Assembly (NCBI RefSeq): GCF_000003815.2
Contig: NC_049989.1
Location: forward strand, 1,541,614 to 1,596,249
Length of the DNA: 54,636 nucleotides
Source: Branchiostoma floridae
Taxonomy: Eukaryota > Chordata > Leptocardii > Amphioxiformes > Branchiostomatidae
Direction: 5' to 3'
The notes beneath the pieces are model-generated. The model was not told the DNA's origin, did not search any database, and worked only from the letters and a program-made list of their open reading frames with translations. Positions 23,801 through 35,800 of the stretch are shown here, one piece after another. The stretch's first letter is position 1; each line of letters begins with the position of its first letter. The position numbers and the translations under genes are program-made.

Positions 23801-26800
23801 CCATAAAAGAGCTTCAGACAAATTACTGTACATTATGAATTGATATGCAACTTATTATCCCATGATGGTGAACTTTCCATGAATAACAGGTCCTGGAGCT
23901 ATCAGCATAGGGGCCCAAATCACAGCATAGGGGCCCCCTATGCTGAAAAGGACGGGCAAGAACACTGACTTGTCCAACTCTGACATAGCTGACTGACTGA
24001 CCTTGGTGACATCATCATCATAGCCATAGCTGCTGCACAGGTGGTCGATGAAGGCCAGCAGCAGCTCACGCCCCACCACCTCGTTACCATGGAGATTCCC
24101 AACAAACTTGACCTCGGGCTGACCCGGCCGGTGGGTGCCTGGGGTCTTACTGATCTCGAGAACCCAGAGGCGACGGAAGTTCACCGTCTCACCAATACTG
24201 CAGTGGGACAAATATCATAATCATGATAGTTAACTGTTACGACTTTATATGTTGGGTACTGTAAAAAGTTAATGCACTTAAGTTCGCGGGGATTTACTAT
24301 CACAGTAGTGGAAAAATGAAGTGTTCGCGGTGGTTTTAAGTTCGCGGTGGAGGCAAAGATTGCAGTCTCATACTATCATGGAAAAATGTTGTGGCGGTTT
24401 TAAGGTCGTGGTGAAGTGGCCACTGCAAAAACTGCGAACATAAAACATGTGGTATAATCATAGACTAGATTAGTCATCGCACTAGGAAACCAAAATTTCC
24501 TATGAAAAAACATTGGAATTTTTTAATTAAGATCAATTAAGGCCTGATTTAAAAAAATAGCTCATTTAGTTTACAAAGACATGCAGTATCAAGGTAAAAC
24601 AGAGGGCCCAAAATTGACCCTAAACTTCATATTCACATCCCAAATATCATAATTGTAATCAAACCAGAGGCTCACAGTTTAGATATATACACTCAGACAA
24701 CTTAGGAAAAACACTACCTCCATTCTTTAGGTACTAAATTTGTCATTAGGAATTTTAATGTAAAATAGAAATTATTCATACATTATACAATCTATGATGA
24801 ATTGCATTGAATCATCTTCTACCTTATCTTATAATAAGTACAAACTTGCCAGATGTAACATTAAACATTACCTGTAAAACTTTGTTATTTTGGGGTATTC
24901 CTTTGCCAGGTCAGTCAACATCTGCTGCATGTCTTCATACCCGTGGTAACTCAGGGTTTCCTCCCTCACCATGACAAAGTCCAGCTCCTCAGTCTGTCCA
25001 TCCTTTACATCAACCTGCTTTGTCTCACTGGAGAAACCCTCAAGATGAAAAAATACCAAAACATCCTTAGTGCAAATTCATGATTTAAGACTAAAAACTA
25101 ACATGTGTGAGCACTATAGAATACAACACGGTGTATTCCGTATCACCCAAGGTATCAGCCCGACCCGCGGGAGGGCTGAGACCGAGGGTGATGCGGAATA
25201 CACCGTGTTGTATTTTATTTATGTCATACCCACCTGAGAAAACCCATTTTTTGATGCGAAATGCGCCAGAAGTTGAACAAATTTGGTGCCCTCGAACAAA
25301 AAAGTGTTGCAACAGCAATGTTCCAACGCCCGAATCAGGTATTCGAATTGCCAACCGGCCCGCTCGAAACAGTTATTCAAATGGAGCCTGTGTGATACGC
25401 CTTTCGAACCTGTGCGATACGGAAGCGTACGGCCCGGTCCGGAACACCCGTATCGAATGTTTTCGCGTCACAGGTATGACATAAATAACAATATACAGCT
25501 CTGTCCTGCCACGTGCTAATCAAATTAGGTGTATGCTAATTTGATGGTGACAGCTCTCTGGTGAAAGGTCATTGACCTTATTTGTTTGCAACAGAAGAAT
25601 TAGTAGAAACAAAGCAAAACAATGTTTTCCTTTTGTGAACTTCAGGGTAAACATAACAAAGTATACAACTCAGGGCTTGAATATTAAGTATTCTGTGCAT
25701 TATGGGAAAATGGTTACTACATGAGTGTGCACTGGCCGTAATACACTTGGTTACTGGTGCATGTGGTCAATGTTTGCTGTATTCTCTGTTACAAAGGTGC
25801 ACTTGCTAAACGGCAATGTCAGCAAACTGTCCTGCCAGGAAGCGAACGTAGGACAGAAAAACATGTACCTGGATGGTACCCAGGCTAGAGTACAGCAGCT
25901 GCATCTTTCCAATGGTTCTGATATTGCAATGGGTTTCTAGCTTGTATGAGCCAAATTTTGGGAAAGCCCTAAAAAAAAAGTTCGAACCCTGACTTTGCCA
26001 CAGACTTATGCAGTGACTTTCTTTCTTTCATCATTTATTGACAATGATACAATACTTGGAACTGGCAGAAATAAATCATGACATATGATTTAATGACAAA
26101 GATATAAAATGATGCATTTAATCTTCTTACCAGTGCCTCTACCCGCAGCCTATGCTGTCCTGATGGCAGCATCTTGAAGGTGCCCTTCTCCGGGTCCACA
26201 GACACATTCCGTGGGTCGCCCTCGGTAAACATCCAGGCGCCTGATACAGGGTTCCCCTCCTGGTCTCTCACCACAGCATGGACACCTGGAACACAGGCAC
26301 ATTTAGTTTAAGTACAGGAGTGAAGAATTTTCGAAAGAAAGAGGATCCTTAGACATGGGGAAACAGTGTAGGTGCAAACAGAACAAAAATTTTTGAAAAA
26401 GTTTGGAGTTTGCGATAAAGCAACCACTGCAAAAACCACTGTGACCATGGGGAATATTTCTGCATTTTAGTACATGAAAAAATGACAATTGCTTCAAAAA
26501 TCTCTTTCCGGTACCTTGTCTTGCTTGGCTCAGGAATCCCAGAAGTGGTTCTAAGTTTTCTCTCCAATCTTGGGGACATCTTCCTTCTCTGGATACTTAC
26601 AGCAAGAGACATGGGCAGCAAGCTACAAAGTAGGAAAACATATTAAATATTTTTGGGTGGGCCGACTACCATGATCTCTTTTCCAAGCCAGCAGTTGAAT
26701 CGCAAGGAGCTTAGTAATACATGTACACTGTATGGGCTAGGCTGGGCTAAATCACAAAAGCCTACAACAGTTGCCATTCAGGCCTCAACTCAAATGATCT

Positions 26801-29800
26801 CCATATGAATAACTGTGAGTAATTGCCCCTAGTGCATCCGTAGGACTGTAGGTTTTGGACCACTCACACCAGGAAGGGCCCCTACTTTCCATAATTGTGG
26901 CATGTTGTTTAACATGCTCAAGATTTATCAAAGACTTCCATTGAATGTCCTATCAAAGAGATGGCCCTGACTGAAGCTCATTTCCATCTGAGCAAAGTGA
27001 GAATAATCATGTAAAATCATTTCACAAGATTGGTGGCATATCAATGGATTTAAACCCAAAATCTCAGACTTTGAGCTTTAAAAGCCTACTATCATGCTAT
27101 GTAATGCCTCTTTTGTCATTAATTGCCCTATAATTCAAGTTGTACAAAGTTGTGATTTGGAGTGTTGGCTAGATCAAGTTTTGTCTCTCACCCCTCATAA
27201 GCTGTAATATCCATTTTGTGCTGCACCCAGCATCTTACAGTTCCTTAGTTATGGTAAAATTGCTTACCATGGGAACATGCTCCTTGATGTAAGCATAGTC
27301 CAGTAAGGTGCCCTTGAAAGAGGCTCCGATGCTGATCCCTTGGTGAAATGTTTTATTGTTGCAAGGTGTACCTGCAAAGAACATAGCTCTCAATGTGTAA
27401 ATCATGTTTGGAAAGTTCCTATCATAATGGTAACACACACATGATGTTCATGTACACGTCAGATGCTCTAGCTTTTACATTAAAAAGTGGTATACATGAC
27501 TTACATGTACATAGGCTTGGGACCACTAGCAGCTTTTCGGATTAGCAGTTGTGTTTTTGTTACATGTATGTATCAAATGATTATGCAAAATTTAGACCTC
27601 ATTTGCAAAATTTTACATTGTTGTGACAGCTCACTGTACCAACTCCATTTTATGTCAAATTTCCTGGGCCCAAAAAATGTTTTGGACCATGTGAGTTATT
27701 GTATGGTGACTTGGAAGTTGCAATTACTGTACAGTTGTTCCAATTTTCTTAACTTCTGGCACATTTGCATATTATCAAAATTGTGTTTTTCCTAGTGGGT
27801 AATATATGACATCAAAAGAATCTGAGAGAAGGGGTTGCACGAGCAACCTCCATGGAGGAGCTCCACAGAGGAGCTCCATGGAGGTTGCTCGTGCAGACCT
27901 CTAGCTCCACGAAGCGGGCTCTACGCACTCATGAATGCAAACACTTGGTTCTCGTCACCTTCATGAATTAAAAAAAAAAACCTCCATGGAAAAGCTTCTC
28001 TCGTAGAAGAAAAACAAACGGGGACGGGCTGAACTAGCACCTTAAACAAATTGTTGGCAGGGCTCTATGGAGATATCGTAAATGACAAAGATACACAGAA
28101 CGGAGAGCAGAGCAAGCAACCTCTACAATGGGGCTGAGCAGTACAAAAGAAGAACTATGAATGTAAACATACTGTTAACAACAAACACACAGAGCCGATA
28201 GCTGATCGAGCAGCTCCACGGGCTATATGAATGTAAACACTTGGTTCACGTCACCATCAACAAATCGGTGTTTAGGGCTCTATACAGGGATACTGTAAAC
28301 AAGAAACACACGGAGCCGATAGCTGATCAAGCAGCTCCACGGGCTATATGAATGTAAACGCTTGGTTCACGTCTCCATCAACAAATCGGTGTTTAGGGCT
28401 CTATACAGGGATACTGTAAACAAGAAACACACGGAGCCGATAGCTGATCAAGCAGCTCCACGGGCTATATGAATGTAAACACTTGGTTCACGTCACCATC
28501 AACAAATCGGTGTTTAGGGCTCTATACAGGAATACTGTAAACAACAAACACACGGAGCCGATAGCTGATCAAGCAGCTCCACGGGCTATATGAATGAAAG
28601 CACTTGGTTCACGTCACCATCAACAAATCGGTGTTTAGGGCTCTATACAGGGATACTGTAAACAAGAAACACACGGAGCCGATAGCTGATCAAGCAGCTC
28701 CGCGGGCTATATGAATATAAACAATTGGTTCACGTCACCATCAACAAATCGGTGTTTAGGGCTCTATACAGGGATACTGTAAACAAGAAACACACGGAGC
28801 CGATAGCTGATCGAGCAGCTCCACGGGCTATATGAATGTAAACAGTTGGTTCACCTCACCCTATAACAAATCCGTGTTAAAGCTCTGCGGATAATCGCAA
28901 ATGACAAGCATTCACAGAACAACGAATGGATATCTTTTTTGTACGATAACATTTGAAGCAAAAATGCTGATTTTGTAAGAACTTAAATCGCGTGTACTAT
29001 TGAATGACCCAAGAAAGTGGGGTATTTTTATTCTTCAGGTGGATGTTGGGTCGTGGAATTTACAGTGAGTTGGGAAAAGTAGTAGGAATTTACCGGCTCG
29101 CTCCCTTCACGGGGACCCAACATCTGCTTGGAGAATAGATAGGAGTACTTGTTTGTTTGCTTTTATCAAGCTCCTTGGTTTGCCATTGTAAAGAATGCGA
29201 AAACTTCGGACCTCAGTGCTAATCGTTAAGAATGGCTGATTTTGGGTTTGATTCAGCCCTGTGACAAATTTGGGGAAATCTGTTGGCCTACTATGAAAAA
29301 AATGGTTTCATAAAACAAATATTTAGACCTGTTATGAGATCTCCAATACCAGGTGTGCCTGTTTTTAGAAGAAATTAAATGACTGCCAAGAGAGAGTAGT
29401 TGGTCCACCCATGCTTGTCGGATACGGGCAATGAGGTAAAACTTCCTTGGTACGAGGTTTGCAATAGTCTCCAAGCAGACCCTACGGTGCCTTAGAAATA
29501 GTATCAAAGCTGGCAAGGCTCCCTTTGCCGGCTATCTCCCTTTGGCCAGCTATACTCCTTTGCCAGCTTTGATATTGTTTCCAAGGCACTGTAGGGTCTG
29601 CTTGGAGACTAGTTTGCAACAGGTCTAAATATTTCTTTTATGCAACCACAAGTTGTTCAAAGTGGGCAACAGACCCGCGCGCGCGCGCGCAATGCACACA
29701 AACACTAGTAATAATTGTTAATTTTTTGTATGGTTGGATACAAAGGTTAAAAGAACAATCGAGATGGTAATACTTTTAAGAATCAAAACAACCCGTTTAT

Positions 29801-32800
29801 TGAATGAAGCCAGCGGTGCATTGTTCATAGGTCGGCTCTCGCAAGGAAAGCTGAAAGTTCGCACCTCCGTGCTAATCCTAAATCGTCTCAAATCGCGCCC
29901 TTACCACGCCAGAATACTGACGCCAGAAGCGGCTGGCTGACTGGCCTATGACGTAGTCTCCAAGCAGAGGTCCGTGGGGAAAATCGTGACCATTTCCTTT
30001 GATTCATATTTTTTTTTGAAGGTCGAAAATTATGAAAGGAAAAGGTCGCGATTTTCCTACCAACCTCTGCTTGGAGAGAAGGTCATATACATGTAGTCCG
30101 GTATGGGAATAAAGTCAAAGTGTAGAAATACGAGGGGCGAGTAACAACAGAAGGATCAAGGAAGGATCGAACCCGGGTCGGCGGATTGCAAATCATGGCC
30201 GCTATCGCTGTCGCCACAAAAGGTCTAGAGCCCGTGGACATGGACGGTAGGCGGTACTTGAATACGAAGGACCTTTGGGACAAAATCTGTTTTAGCGAAG
30301 GAGCTGTGTGCTCACAGTGATTGGGCTGCGTGCTCGGCGAACGAGCTGTGTGCTCACAGCAAATGGGCTGCGTGCTCGGCGAACGAGCTGTGTGCTCACA
30401 GCGAATGGGCTGCGTGCTCGGCGAACGAGCTGTGTGCTCACAGCGAAGGGACTGTGTGGTCGGCGAAGTACCTGTGTGCTCACAGCGAAAGAGCTGTGTG
30501 CTCACAGCAAAGGGGCTGTGTGCTCGGCGAAGGAGCTGTGTGCTCACAGCGAAGGGGCTATTACACCAGGCTGAAGTTGGCCACCGATTGGTAGCCGCCG
30601 ATCCAGCGCCGATTCGTCATTAGACAAAACATAGCATCCCATTCAGACGCCCATTTGAAGAAACTAAAAATTCCTAATTTCCTTTCAAGAACTGCTGATG
30701 TTGTCTATAACCACCAAATATATGTATACATAAACATAGATGATAACAGAAAGTATTATATCAACGATTAAGCACAAATAATAGGCCCAATTGGCGGTCA
30801 ACTTCAGCCTGGTCTAAAATCGGCTGCCATACGGCTTGTATGTAGAGCAATCTGCTACTTATCTATACGTGGCCCGTGAATTTTTAAGACGAATTTAGAT
30901 AGCGCATACCCTAACGTATTAAACAAAAAAAAGTATCAAATCTTACGGGCCGAATTTAATCAATGAAATAGAGGGGAATTAACTAATAGGAAATAACCAA
31001 GCAAAGGGGCGTTAAAATCGGCTGCCGTATGGCTTGTAGGGCAATCTGCTACTTACCTAAACGTGTCCCGTGAACGTTTAAGACGAATTTAGCTTATACC
31101 CCAACGTATCCAATACAAGCTAGTATCAAATCTTACGGGATCGGATTTAATTGATGAACTAGAGGGGAACTAATTGAAGCAGTTTGGTCTATAAGAAATC
31201 AGCACTGGGCTCTGGTTCATTAATAGTATATAAGCTATCTAAGTTCCTCTTACATGTTAACGGGTCACGTTTAGGTAAGTAGCAGATTGCACTACAAGAC
31301 ATAAGGCAGCCGATTTTAGCGCACCCTTTACTTGGGTATTTCCTATTAGTTAATTCCCCTCTAGTTTAATTAATTAAATCCGGCCGGTAAGATTTGATAC
31401 TTGTTTTGAATACGTTACGGTATGTGCTAACTAAATTCATCTCAAAATTCACGGGCCACGTTTAGTTAAGTAGCAGATTGCTCTACAGGCCGTACGGCAG
31501 CCGATTCTAGACCAGGCTCAAGTTGGCCGCCGATTGGGCCTATTACTTGTGCTTAATCGTTGATACAATATTTTCTGTTATCATTTATCTTTATATACAC
31601 ATACATTGGGTGATAATAGACAATATCCAGTAGTTCTTGATATCCATTTAAGCGTTTAAAGGAAATTAGGAGTTTCTTCGAATGGGCGTCTGAATGGGAT
31701 GCTATGATTTATCTATTGACGAATCGGCGGCTGCATCGGCGGCTACCAATCGGTGGCCAGCTTCAGCCCCTTTGCTGTGAGCACACAGCTCCTTCGCCGA
31801 GCACACAGCCCCTTTGTTGTGAGCACACAGCTCTTTCGCTGTGAGCTCACAGGTACTTCGCCGACCACACAGTCCCTTTGCTGTGAGCACACAGCTCGTT
31901 TGCCGAGCACGCAGCCCATTTGCTGTGAGCACACAGGTACTTCACCGAGCACGCAGCCCATTTGCTGTGAGCACACAGCTCATTCGCCGAGCAGGCAGCC
32001 CCTTCGCTGTGAGCACACAGCTCCTTCGCTAAAACAGGTTTTGTCCCAAAGGTCCTTCGTACTACAACACCACTGTTACACTATCTATAAATCCTAAAGG
32101 TTTTAATATCCAACCCTCCTTGGGTACGAGCAAGGAGGTTAGAAATCTTCCTTGGCACGAGGTTTGCAACAACGGACATTATGTTAGGATACTCACTTTG
32201 ACTTAATCACTCTAACGGACTTTATGACCAAGCCAACATGTACAGGTTCGTAGAGAACATCGTGACCTTCACATGTGCCGGTAGGACCAATGGAGAAAGT
32301 GAAATTGAAGTAAAGGGTCACACTTTTCTCCACCAACCTCTGCTTGGAAAGTTATAGGCCTCTCTAGTCAGCCAGCTGTTTTCGGCGTGCACGTGGTAAT
32401 GCCAATATCGTATTAGCACGGGGTGTAAACTTCCAGTTTTCTTTGGGAGAGCGACAAACAATTCACCGATTGCTTCATTCAATGAACGGGTTGTTTTAAT
32501 TTGCCATGAAAGGGAAAAACCATTGTTACAGTAGTGTTTGTGTCTGTGAGTGTGGCGGGAAAGGGGTGGTTTGTGAAATATGATTTCTTGAAGGTGAAGC
32601 ATACATGTACCATGTCTGTCGTAACGGGTGTATTCAGGAAATATTTCCGGAATTCATACGAGCTCTAAGGATCGAATGGATTCCGTAAAACTCATATGAA
32701 TTAAGTCAGATTCGTTTGTTTCTTTAATCTCCAAGCAGATCCTACAATGGCCGATAAGGTTAATAAGTACCAAACTCAGACGAAGGAGTGTAGTGAGCAC

Positions 32801-35800
32801 AAAAGGTGTCTTTTGCCTGAATTGTGAGGAGCTTACAAACTCGTGTTCAATATTAAAACCTTTGAGATTAATATTGAATCAATACTAGTAGTCAAAGATA
32901 GTTTGCGCAAACTGTACTTTGACATTACTCTTCCCACGGAGCTTTTATCATTTTTGCTCTACCAGACTACATGACCCACTCTCCAAGCAAGCATGTACAG
33001 GTTGGTAGAGTCTTCAACATTGTCAACTTCTCATTTGCCGGTAGGACCAGCGGGGAAAATTGACCTTTGGGCTGGTCACACTTTACTCCACCAACATCTG
33101 CTTGGAAAGTTATACGCAAGTCAGCCAGCTGCTCCCGGTGTCAGTGTCCTGGCGTGGTAAGGTCGCGCTCTGGGGCGATTTCGGATTAGCACGGAGGTGC
33201 GAACTTTTAGCTTTCCTGGCGAGAGCCAACAAACCGATTCATTCAATGAATGGGTTGTTTTGATTTCTTCTCAGACACCAAGAACTTTCTTTGAGATTAG
33301 GATTACGGAATTCATACGAGCTCTACTAATCGTATAAAATATATCGTGTGCATTTCGCAAACCTCTTTTGAATTCAAATCCGTGTGTTGTTTGGTAATGA
33401 ATCGTTTAAAATAACTATAAATTCGTACATATTCCATTAAACTCTTATGAAAGCCGTTATATTCTTACAAAACCAGGCACCCCTGGCTTTGGAGATCTCC
33501 TCATAACAGGTTTAAATTTATATCTTTATGAAGCCATATGTGGGTTTTTTTCGTAGTGGACCAACAGATCTCTACAAACTTGTCACAGGGCTGAAGTAAA
33601 CCAATAACAGCTAGGTGCAAAGTTTCCTCATTCTTTACAATGGCAAACAAACAAGTATCTATTCTCCAAGCAGATGTTGGGTCCCCACGTGAAGGGAGCG
33701 AGCCGATAAATTCCGACTACTTTTCCCAACTCACCATTCTGTGACCAAAAATCCGCTTGAAGAAAAAAATATTCACTTTCTTAGGTAATTCAATGGTACG
33801 TTAGGTAATGCGTATTGATTTGTCCGCATAATTTGTAGCCTCCTTGTTTATATTCATAGTGCGTAGAGGTGCTCGGTCAGCTATCGGCTCTGTGTGTTTG
33901 TTGTTTACAGTATCTCTGTATGGAGCCCTAAACACCGATTTGTTGATGGTGACGTGAACCAAGTGTTTACATTCATATAGCCCGTGGAGCTGCTTGATCA
34001 GCTATCGGCTCCGTGTGTTTCTTGTTTACAGTATCCCTGTATAGAGCCCTAAACACCGATTTGTTAATGGTGACGTGAACCAAGTGTTTACATTCATATA
34101 GCCCGTGGAGCTGCTCGATCAGCTATCGGCTCCGTGTGTTTCTTGTTTACAGTATCCCTGTATAGAGCCCTAAACACCGATTTGTTGATGGTGACGTGAA
34201 CCAAGTGTTTACATTCATATAGCCCGTGGAGCTGCTTGATCAGCTATCGGTTCCGGGTGTTTCTTGTTTACAGTATCCCTGTATAGAGCCCTAAACACCG
34301 ATTTGTTGATGGTGACGTGAACCAAGTGTTTACATTCATACAGCCCGTGGAGCTGCTTGATCAGCTATCGGCTCCGTGTGTTTGTTGTTTACAGTATCTC
34401 TGTATAGAGCCCTAAACACTGATTTGTTGATGGTGACGTGAACCAAGTGTTTACATTCATAGTGCGCAGAGCGCTGCTTGTTCAGCTATCGGCTCTGTCC
34501 TTGTTGTTTACAATATCTCCGTATAGAGCCCCAATACCGATTTGTTTTGGTTAACGTGAACCAAATATGTACATTCATCGTTCGCATTTGTTTAAGGTGC
34601 TAGTTCAGCCCGTCCCCTTATGCTTTTCTTCTACGAGAGAAGCTTCTCCATGGATAGAAAAAAATCATGAAGGTGACGAGAACTAAGTGTTTGTATTCAT
34701 GAGTGCATAGAGCCCGTTTCGTGGAGCTGGACATGGAGGTTGCTCGTGCAGCCCCTATTGGAATCTGACTCGTGTATTCCACAACACCCTCAGTCCCAGC
34801 CCTCTTGCAGGTCGGTTATGGGCATTCCTATCAGCAATCAGGCTGGTACATCGGGTGATATCGGATGGTACCATGTACACTGCACCTTAGATGCGTTAAA
34901 AGTTAAAGTTAAAGTCCTTCCCGCGCCTGATGGCGCATAGGGCGGTGCCCATCTCCATTTCAGTAGCCCTGGGCCAATTTTGTGCAATCACTACAGCAGG
35001 GGGCTAGTCCACTGGTATACGTGGTGTGTGTTCAACTTCCACACTCTTTCCCGAATGCTGAGTGCTAAGCAGAGAAAGCAGCATGTACCATTTTTAAAGT
35101 CTTTGGTATGACTTGGCCGGGGATCGAACTCACGACCTACCGAATGCAAGGCGAACACTCTAACCACTCAGCCATTGCACCGGTTGGTGCTCCAGATGAG
35201 TGGTTGGAGTGATATTCACACTTTTCAAACCTACCTGCACCCAATGCTGGGTTGCTGTCTGCATACTCTCTTGCTATCTCCTTGAAGAGTAGATCATCCT
35301 GTGTGGTGGCTCCATCAGCGACCAGCAGACCTTCCCGTGGGTAGTCCAGGGGGTACCTCACCACCAGCCCGCCTGCCTCCAGACTTAGAGCCAGGTCAAA
35401 CTGGTGCTTCTCAAACCACTGTTTTACTGTGGCTATCTGGGGGAACTGGGAGAGGACAGAAAAGCGACAAGAATACCATTAAAGAAAGTTTATGACTGTC
35501 TGAAACTTGCTGAGAAAAACAAAATAACCACCTTTTTAAAAAGTATCTTAAATCATCCCTCAGACTCTGAGAGAGCTTCCAAACACGTATGGGAAGCTTA
35601 GACATGGTGTGTTCAAATAAGAAGTAGCTGAGGACTTTGTACATGTACCTGTGATTTCAGTATAAATTGGTTACCAATCCTTGTCCCTGTGTAGTGTTGC
35701 CCTCTTTTGTTTTTCTGTATTGTCAATGTGATCAAATAAAGCTGAAGACTTTGGCCATGTCGTGAACCTGTGCATGTGAGTCCAGTGTAAAGCCATCACT

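Larger units (their letters stand above)
27826..34760. mobile_element. 6.9-kb palindromic (fold-back) element with 8-bp TSD
   Basis: The octamer GAATCTGA flanks it (27818-27825 and 34761-34768). Termini pair: AGGGGTTGCACGAGCAACC at left against the reverse complement AGGGGCTGCACGAGCAACC at right. Pairing then continues at matching depth: 27900-28030 with 34600-34735; the 121-bp arrays at 28150-28870 with 33860-34540; 29095-29140 with 33665-33710; the 42-bp arrays at 30295-30560 with 31770-32035; 30785-30900 with 31440-31545, closing near 31165. No transposase is seen. An 8-bp TSD suggests hAT. It fills the intron between CPD visible exons 14 and 15. Confidence 0.83.

Noticed and set aside
30083-32097. 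Open frames of 88-154 codons with repeated SPFAVSTQL or ELCAHS
   Set aside because: They read through the 42-bp arrays on both strands and frames; non-coding repeat.
28150-34540. CRISPR-like look of the 121-bp and 42-bp arrays
   Set aside because: No short repeat/unique spacer alternation; whole units are repeated, in a eukaryotic intron, and mirrored as a palindrome.
35100-35190. A tRNA gene on the minus strand
   Set aside because: A and B boxes are present but stems do not close and a SINE body follows.
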